Positions 14,253 to 18,811 of a stretch of DNA of 18,811 nucleotides are shown here, piece by piece. The notes under the pieces were generated by a model. The model was not told the DNA's origin. It made no database searches and saw nothing but the letters and a program-made list of their open reading frames with translations. The position numbers and the translations under genes were made by a program. This DNA is from JBBQSU01 sp038234815 (GTDB lineage Bacteria; Planctomycetota; Phycisphaerae; Tepidisphaerales; Tepidisphaeraceae): contig JBBQSU010000069.1 of the NCBI GenBank assembly GCA_038234815.1, positions 1-18,811 on the forward strand. Reading direction: 5' to 3'. Position 1 is the first letter of the stretch. Each line of letters begins with the position of its first letter.

Positions 14253-16184
14253 TTATTCCCTGAACTGCCTGACCGCGACGATCTGAAACACGCACGTCAT
14301 CGGGTTGCCGGCAGGCTTGCTAGGCCGGGCATCGCTTCCAACAAATTGCCTGAGTTGTTCGAGCGTGGCCGCGGGGCATTCAGTCGGGGCATCGTCTCGA
14401 TTCGCCAGACACACCCCCACCACCATGTTGTTGGAAATGAGCGGCGCGCCCGGCAGGCGCGGGTTTTTTGTCAGGCGCACCTTCCATCCGTCGGCCGGTC
14501 GCGGCGCGCTGCCGGACATCGCAGTAGCCACCGGATCAAATAAACTCACGTCCGGGAAGCCCACACCGATGATCGCCCCGCCGGCAAATTGATCGGCGAT
14601 GAGCATCGAAACACCCATGCGCTGTTTCGATCGCACCAGCGCCAGGCCCGAGGCCGGATCCTCGCGCACCACCTCAGCGGGTATGGCGGTTCCGTCGCGC
14701 GATTGCAGCGACACTTCGCTCGCCCCGCTCACCACCGACGATGCCGTCACCAGCATCGTGTCGGATATCGGAAAGGCCACGGCATATTTCATAGTCTGTC
14801 GGACTCGCGGAACCTTGGGTGCCGGGGGTTCGACCGGTACAGGAATTTCAACCGGCACTGGCGCTACGGCTACTGGCGGAATATCCACGGGCGGATGATC
14901 GGTCGCGCTATCCCCGCCAGTGGCCGTGCGCGGCAAGGGCCTGCGCACACTCACCGGTCCCGGTTCGTGGCTTCCTTGATTAGCAACGTCGGGTACGGCC
15001 ACGCGCGCGATCTGCGGCTTTTCAGGGGGCGCATTGCCCGGCGACGTGTCCGGATTTTCCCCAAGCGGGAGCAGGGCAATGTCGTTCGGGTACGCCGGCC
15101 GTTGCACGCGCGCCTGCGCCGCTTGCAACTGGCCTTCGATCGCCCCATGTTCGGTGGCCAACAACTGAAGCTGATCCTCCGCCGAGCGGATGGCCAAGCG
15201 ATCGCGAACCTTTGGGGGCATCATGCTTAACCGCGCGATCCGACTGCGCGCATTGGCCTGGTCTTGTTCATTGCCTCCCAGCCTCGCATCCAAATCGCTC
15301 ACTTCGCGCAGCGCCTCGCTAAGCTGGGTCCTCTTCTGCTTAGCCTGACGCTCGGTCGTCCACTCTATGCCCCAACGCGCCTCTCCCGGCCTGCTGGCTT
15401 CAAGCTTGTTATTGCACGTGTTGTACAGTTGGTACCCCTCCTGCCATTCGCTGCTGTTCTGGGCGTGAACCGGAGCTTGATTCAGAATAATTGCCAGCGC
15501 GTTAATCGCCGGCTCGTCGCGCGTAACATCGGGCAAGCCCGCAAGATATTCTTTCACGAACTTCATCGCCCGTGCCCAGGTCTTCATGTGCAAGTGCGCG
15601 CTGGCCAGGTTTATCGCCAGGGCGCGCTCGCCGGCGGGCTTCCCGCCACAGCTTTTCTCCAAGTTCACCCGCGCTTTGTCGAAATCCCCCAACTTCAGAT
15701 ACACCGCCCCCAGCCCGCGCGCCGCGCGAACGTTCTTTTCATCCACCACCAGCACGTCTGAAAAACCGTCGCGAGCCCCCTTCACATCCCCCAGCGAAAG
15801 CGCGTCCCAAGCCGATGAGACGATCTGCTCGATCACCGCAGGATCGAGAGCTCGTTTTTTCGCTGATGCTCCGATCACTGGCGCGGCCGGCGCGGGCTTG
15901 GCAGGCATGGTCTCACCTCCCGGCGCGTCAGGCTTGGCGGGCACTGCCCCGCCCGCCGGCACGTCGGGCTTGCCGGGCCGCGGGTCTTTCATCCACCGGG
16001 TCACGTCCGCCTTGGGGATCAGGCTCTGCCCCTTGCCGCGAACTTGAATCTGATACCCCTGCTCGGTCTCGGTTACATCGCCAATCAGAAATCTCCCATC
16101 GCGCAGCACAAGCGTATCGGCGAGCGCGCCCATCCGCAGACATAGGATGACCACGACCCCGGAAATTAGATCTTTCTTCGTCAA
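14253..16184 (-). CDS. Secreted TPR protein with degenerate trypsin-like domain
   Basis: A 643-residue protein of unknown role. Residues 1-22 form a signal peptide (two Lys, a hydrophobic core, cleavage after GALA). A short beta domain follows (DTLVLRDGRFLIGDVTET to about 65), then a Pro-rich linker, TPR-like helices (about 115-225), a charged helical region (about 275-360) and a second Pro/Val-rich linker (about 365-460). The C-terminal region (about 465-620) looks like a trypsin/HtrA fold without catalysis: LVTAAHVV is LVTASSVV (Ser 483 for His), the usual Asp position reads SGLALVR, and the GNSGGPL motif is RLPGAPL (Pro 578 for Ser). The start is TTG at 16182-16184, chosen because it gives a good signal peptide. 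It follows polX by 36 bases and is probably co-transcribed. It may bind peptide or scaffold. Confidence 0.75.
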   Translation of the reverse strand: MTKKDLISGVVVILCLRMGALADTLVLRDGRFLIGDVTETEQGYQIQVRGKGQSLIPKADVTRWMKDPRPGKPDVPAGGAVPAKPDAPGGETMPAKPAPAAPVIGASAKKRALDPAVIEQIVSSAWDALSLGDVKGARDGFSDVLVVDEKNVRAARGLGAVYLKLGDFDKARVNLEKSCGGKPAGERALAINLASAHLHMKTWARAMKFVKEYLAGLPDVTRDEPAINALAIILNQAPVHAQNSSEWQEGYQLYNTCNNKLEASRPGEARWGIEWTTERQAKQKRTQLSEALREVSDLDARLGGNEQDQANARSRIARLSMMPPKVRDRLAIRSAEDQLQLLATEHGAIEGQLQAAQARVQRPAYPNDIALLPLGENPDTSPGNAPPEKPQIARVAVPDVANQGSHEPGPVSVRRPLPRTATGGDSATDHPPVDIPPVAVAPVPVEIPVPVEPPAPKVPRVRQTMKYAVAFPISDTMLVTASSVVSGASEVSLQSRDGTAIPAEVVREDPASGLALVRSKQRMGVSMLIADQFAGGAIIGVGFPDVSLFDPVATAMSGSAPRPADGWKVRLTKNPRLPGAPLISNNMVVGVCLANRDDAPTECPAATLEQLRQFVGSDARPSKPAGNPMTCVFQIVAVRQFRE

Positions 16185-16220
16185 TGTCCTGAAACTCCGT
16201 TTCTATTCTACTGGTTGCCT

Positions 16221-17993
16221 CTACCTGCGTTGTTTCAAAAACCGCCGCAATTGCGCAAGGGACATGCAGTTGATTACATCATCGGCGCTCACCCACGCGC
16301 GCCGGGCAACGCCGATTCCGAAATGAATCCATTTCAGCCCGTCGGTGCTGTGCGCGTCGGTGTTGATACTTAGCTTCACCCCTGCTTCAATCGCCGCCCG
16401 TGCGTTCACGTCGTTCAAATCCAGTCGTGGATAGCCCGAGTTGATCTCCAAGGCCACGCCCGCTTCTTTGGCGGCCTTGAAAATCCGTTGGAAATCGAGC
16501 GGCAAGCCCTCGCGGGCATTTATCAACCGGCCCGTCGGGTGCCCGATGACGTGAACATATCGGTTGTCGATTGCCCGCAGCAGTCGTGCGGTCGCCTTGG
16601 CCGTGTCCTGTTTCAACGAAACGTGCGGTGAGGCAATCACCACGTCCAGCTCCTTCAACACTGCATCCTCAAAATCCATGCGCCCGTCTGCCAGAATGTC
16701 CACCTCGCAGCCGGCCAGAAGCTCGATCCCCTTCAGTTTCGATCCGATCTTTCGAATCTGCTCGACGTGTTTTAGCAATCGCTCGGCGGTCAGCCCGTTG
16801 GCGATAATCTGGCTCTTGGAATGATCGGTAATGGCCAGAAACCGATACCCCATGGCCTTGGCGGCTCTGCCCATTTCCTCGATTGAATTTTGCCCGTCAG
16901 ACGCGCTTGTGTGCGTGTGCAGATCGCCTTTGATGTCCGCAGGCTCGATTAATTTCGGCAGCTTCCCGGTGGTTGCGGCTTCAATTTCCCCGCGGTTCTC
17001 ACGCAGTTCCGGCTCGATGTATGCCAGCCCCAACGCGGCATAAACATCGGCCTCATCCCGGGCCGCAAGGGGCTTGGCCGTTGGCGGCTGGCCCGTCACC
17101 TTTTTACTCTTGTCGTACTCGTCCTGCCGGTAAAGACCCCACTCATTGAGTGTCAGTCCCTTGGCCTGTGCCAAGCCACGCAGTTTGACGCTGTGTTCTT
17201 TCGACCCCGTGAAATACTGCATGGTCGCGCCGAAGTTTTCCAGCGGGACGATGCGCAAATCCGCCTGCAGCCCGCTCCGGCTCAGCACGCTCGCCTTGGT
17301 CGATCCCTGTCCCAGCACGCGCTCCACCTCGGGCCGAGTCACAAAATGCTGCGCAACGTCGTCGGCCCGCGATAGATCGTTCAGCCCGCACACCAGGTCG
17401 AGGTCGCCGATCGTCTCCTTTCGACGGCGCAGACTTCCAGCGATTTCGACCCGCGATACCCCGCTCAATCCGCGCATCGATTCCAATAGTGCCATCGCCA
17501 CCGGCAGCGCGTCACCGATACCAAGCCGCTTGCCCGCCTGCTCCAACATCGCCAGCCCTTGCTGCAACGACTTGATCTTCTTCTCGCCCATCCCCTTCAG
17601 CCCGGCCAGCTTTCCTGCTTCAATCGCCTGTTTCAGTTCATCAGTGCTGGTGATCCCCCGCTTTTTCCAAAACAGTGCGATGGTCTTGGGGCCTAGCCCG
17701 GGAATTTGCAGCATGGGGATCAGCCCCGCAGGCACGCTCGCTGCCACCTCTTCATAATCGTTGCTCTTTCCGGTCTTAGCATAGTCTTCGATGATTTTGC
17801 GGCTCGACGCACCGATCCCTTCGATTTGCTCCAGCGTGCCCTCCTCCACCGCCTGGCGAACGTCAAACGCCATGTCCTTTAGCAACCGCGATACCTTGGA
17901 AAACGCGATCGACTTAAACACACTCTCCCCGCGAATTTCCATGACCGCAGCAAACCGGGCGAATAAGTCCGATAGTTCATGGTTGAGCGACAT
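16221..17993 (-). CDS. polX: DNA polymerase X family protein with PHP domain
   Basis: A 590-residue repair polymerase for gap filling, of the bacterial PolX type. Seen in order: helix-hairpin-helix motifs (IEGIGASSRKI, about 57-67; IPGLGPKTI, about 97-105; GLKGMGEKKI, about 131-140), the palm with GSLRRRKETIGDLDLV (metal Asp 197 and 199) and ADLRIV (Asp 245), and a C-terminal PHP domain with a full metal-ligand set: DLHTHT (His 359, 361), ITDHS (391), GCEVDI (Glu 430), SPHVS (His 457), GHPTGR (His 485) and NTDAH (546-548). The PHP part gives 3'-5' exonuclease or AP-endonuclease activity in characterised homologues. The frame stays open to 18464 inside repeat copy B, but those 157 residues are not PolX-like; MSLNHELSDLFARF is the usual N-terminus. 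Confidence 0.95.
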   Translation of the reverse strand: MSLNHELSDLFARFAAVMEIRGESVFKSIAFSKVSRLLKDMAFDVRQAVEEGTLEQIEGIGASSRKIIEDYAKTGKSNDYEEVAASVPAGLIPMLQIPGLGPKTIALFWKKRGITSTDELKQAIEAGKLAGLKGMGEKKIKSLQQGLAMLEQAGKRLGIGDALPVAMALLESMRGLSGVSRVEIAGSLRRRKETIGDLDLVCGLNDLSRADDVAQHFVTRPEVERVLGQGSTKASVLSRSGLQADLRIVPLENFGATMQYFTGSKEHSVKLRGLAQAKGLTLNEWGLYRQDEYDKSKKVTGQPPTAKPLAARDEADVYAALGLAYIEPELRENRGEIEAATTGKLPKLIEPADIKGDLHTHTSASDGQNSIEEMGRAAKAMGYRFLAITDHSKSQIIANGLTAERLLKHVEQIRKIGSKLKGIELLAGCEVDILADGRMDFEDAVLKELDVVIASPHVSLKQDTAKATARLLRAIDNRYVHVIGHPTGRLINAREGLPLDFQRIFKAAKEAGVALEINSGYPRLDLNDVNARAAIEAGVKLSINTDAHSTDGLKWIHFGIGVARRAWVSADDVINCMSLAQLRRFLKQRR

Positions 17994-18283
17994 ACGCGGA
18001 ATTTTAGTCCAAGCTGTGTCCCTCGGCGAGTTAATCCTGCTACCCGCGTGGATGGTGGATGTAACGCGCGGTTGGGGCGGCCGCGCCGCCCTTTGTTCCG
18101 CGCTGCGACGGGGGAGCGCGGGCGGAGGAACCATCACCAAAGCGCCGCGCGCTGGTCCTCCTTTATGAACCAACGGCGGAACTGCAAGCGCCTCGCCGCG
18201 ATTTGGCGTTGTCCCTCGTCGCCACAACCCTGTCTCCCGAGCAACATTGCTTTGGGTACACACTTCGGTGCCGCGAAGGAGAT
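17994..18283. other. Intergenic region upstream of polX
   Basis: No gene is supported in these 290 bases. There is a perfect GGGCGGC/GCCGCCC hairpin (18075-18091) and a longer one with a one-base bulge (GGAGGAACCA at 18124-18133 with TGGTCCTCC at 18153-18161). On the minus strand TAAAAT (complement of 18001-18006) lies seven bases before the polX ATG, and I see no Shine-Dalgarno site and no convincing -35. Confidence 0.5.
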
Positions 18284-18599
18284 TTCGTCGAATTTCGGGC
18301 AAATTTGCGTATTTGGCACTGCTCCTGGTGGGAAAAGGGGGTCCAAAGGGGGTCCCAAAGAGGTCCCTTTGGGGTCCCATGCCTGTCCGGGCGAGGCTTT
18401 TTGCGGGTCCCGCGCGGTCATGGGAGGGTCCGATTTGTTGCACCCCTCGGATGGCCCGAGACAAGAAAACTCCCGCGGCGCGAACGCGCGCGGCTAAACG
18501 GGCATTTGTAGGTCCGGCTTTGCCGGACGCTTCCCGCAGTCCGAATCCAACACCGAGTAATAAACCTGCGGCGTAAACGCACGCTGCTAAAACGGCTTT

Positions 18600-18626
18600 C
18601 TAGGCTATCAACTGATGGGTGCTCAT
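18600..18626 (-). pseudogene. Element ORF in copy B, stopped at codon 9
   Basis: Same Shine-Dalgarno site and ATG as copy A, but codon 9 is TAG (complement of 18600-18602) where copy A has TTG. The frame is otherwise open through the rest of the element and happens to run on in frame into polX. Translation of a membrane peptide from this copy is therefore not expected. Confidence 0.7.
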
Positions 18627-18775
18627 AAGGATACTCCTCTACCCTTGGGCCTCGAAGGGCCAATGGTGCGCGTATGGGCGCCAATTCGCGCAACCTGGAG
18701 TGCTCCGAAATGCACTTAACCCTTTTCCAATACAAATCTTAGAAAAAATATTATTTTTTTCGGAAGGGGTCAAAT

Positions 18776-18811
18776 CTTGGTGCGCTTTTTGGCGCCAAAA
18801 AGCGCACCAAG
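18776..18811. repeat. Perfect 36-bp palindrome of copy B at the window edge
   Basis: Identical to 3171-3206. The sequence ends exactly at its last base, so it is unknown whether the element continues beyond. In copy A the sequence outside the palindrome is unique within this window. Confidence 0.95.

Larger units (their letters stand above)
18284..18811 (-). repeat. 528-bp dispersed element, copy B
   Basis: The inverted second copy, exactly the same length as copy A, with about 23 substitutions and no gaps by hand alignment. The 36-bp palindrome is at 18776-18811 and ends on the last base of the window. The Shine-Dalgarno site is unchanged and its ATG is at 18624-18626. The copy ends at 18284; beyond it the flanks of the two copies are unrelated. 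It lies upstream of polX, pointing towards it. Its promoter, if any, cannot be defined. Confidence 0.9.

Noticed and set aside
16221..18464. 747-residue fusion of element sequence to PolX
   Set aside because: The frame is open through repeat copy B into polX, but the added 157 residues have no PolX features, GC-rich intergenic DNA is often open by chance, and a normal PolX N-terminus starts at 17993.
3171..18811. Composite transposon bounded by the two elements
   Set aside because: The enclosed genes are mostly core functions with matching composition, and the element shows no transposase or target duplication.

Overview
The window is about 60% GC and reads as a chromosomal piece from a Planctomycetota-like bacterium, possibly Phycisphaerae. 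That placement is an inference from gene content: Rho with an Ala/Pro-rich N-terminus, a secreted TPR protein with a degenerate trypsin-like domain, a FUN14-type membrane protein, and a plant-glucuronokinase-like GHMP kinase. No rRNA or tRNA is present to test it. The right edge coincides exactly with the outer edge of a repeated element and the left edge seems to lie inside another mobile sequence, so this may be a whole contig broken at repeats.

Left part (1-3170), mostly minus strand. A possible insertion-sequence end (1-140) truncates a winged-helix/GHKL-ATPase gene. Next come a terminator, rho and coaE, both on the minus strand.

Centre (3171-14252), plus strand. It opens with copy A of a 528-bp dispersed element, followed by ppdK (pyruvate phosphate dikinase) behind a near-consensus promoter, and a FUN14-like membrane protein. 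A tight run of six genes follows: two FtsX-type permeases, a membrane-fusion protein and an ATPase form one exporter, and after them a glucuronokinase-like sugar-1-kinase and a GalU-family uridylyltransferase form a probable sugar to sugar-1-phosphate to UDP-sugar route. A strong intrinsic terminator closes the run.

Right part (14253-18811), minus strand. polX (DNA polymerase X with PHP domain) lies upstream of a secreted TPR/pseudoprotease gene. Upstream of polX is copy B of the 528-bp element, inverted relative to copy A.

The most unusual content is that element. It starts with a perfect 36-bp palindrome, carries several hairpins, then a good Shine-Dalgarno site and a short ORF with one predicted membrane helix. 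The ORF is open in copy A and has an early stop in copy B. It has no transposase and matches no family I know. The second point of interest is the kinase-GalU pair, which resembles the plant glucuronate salvage route and sits behind an exporter.
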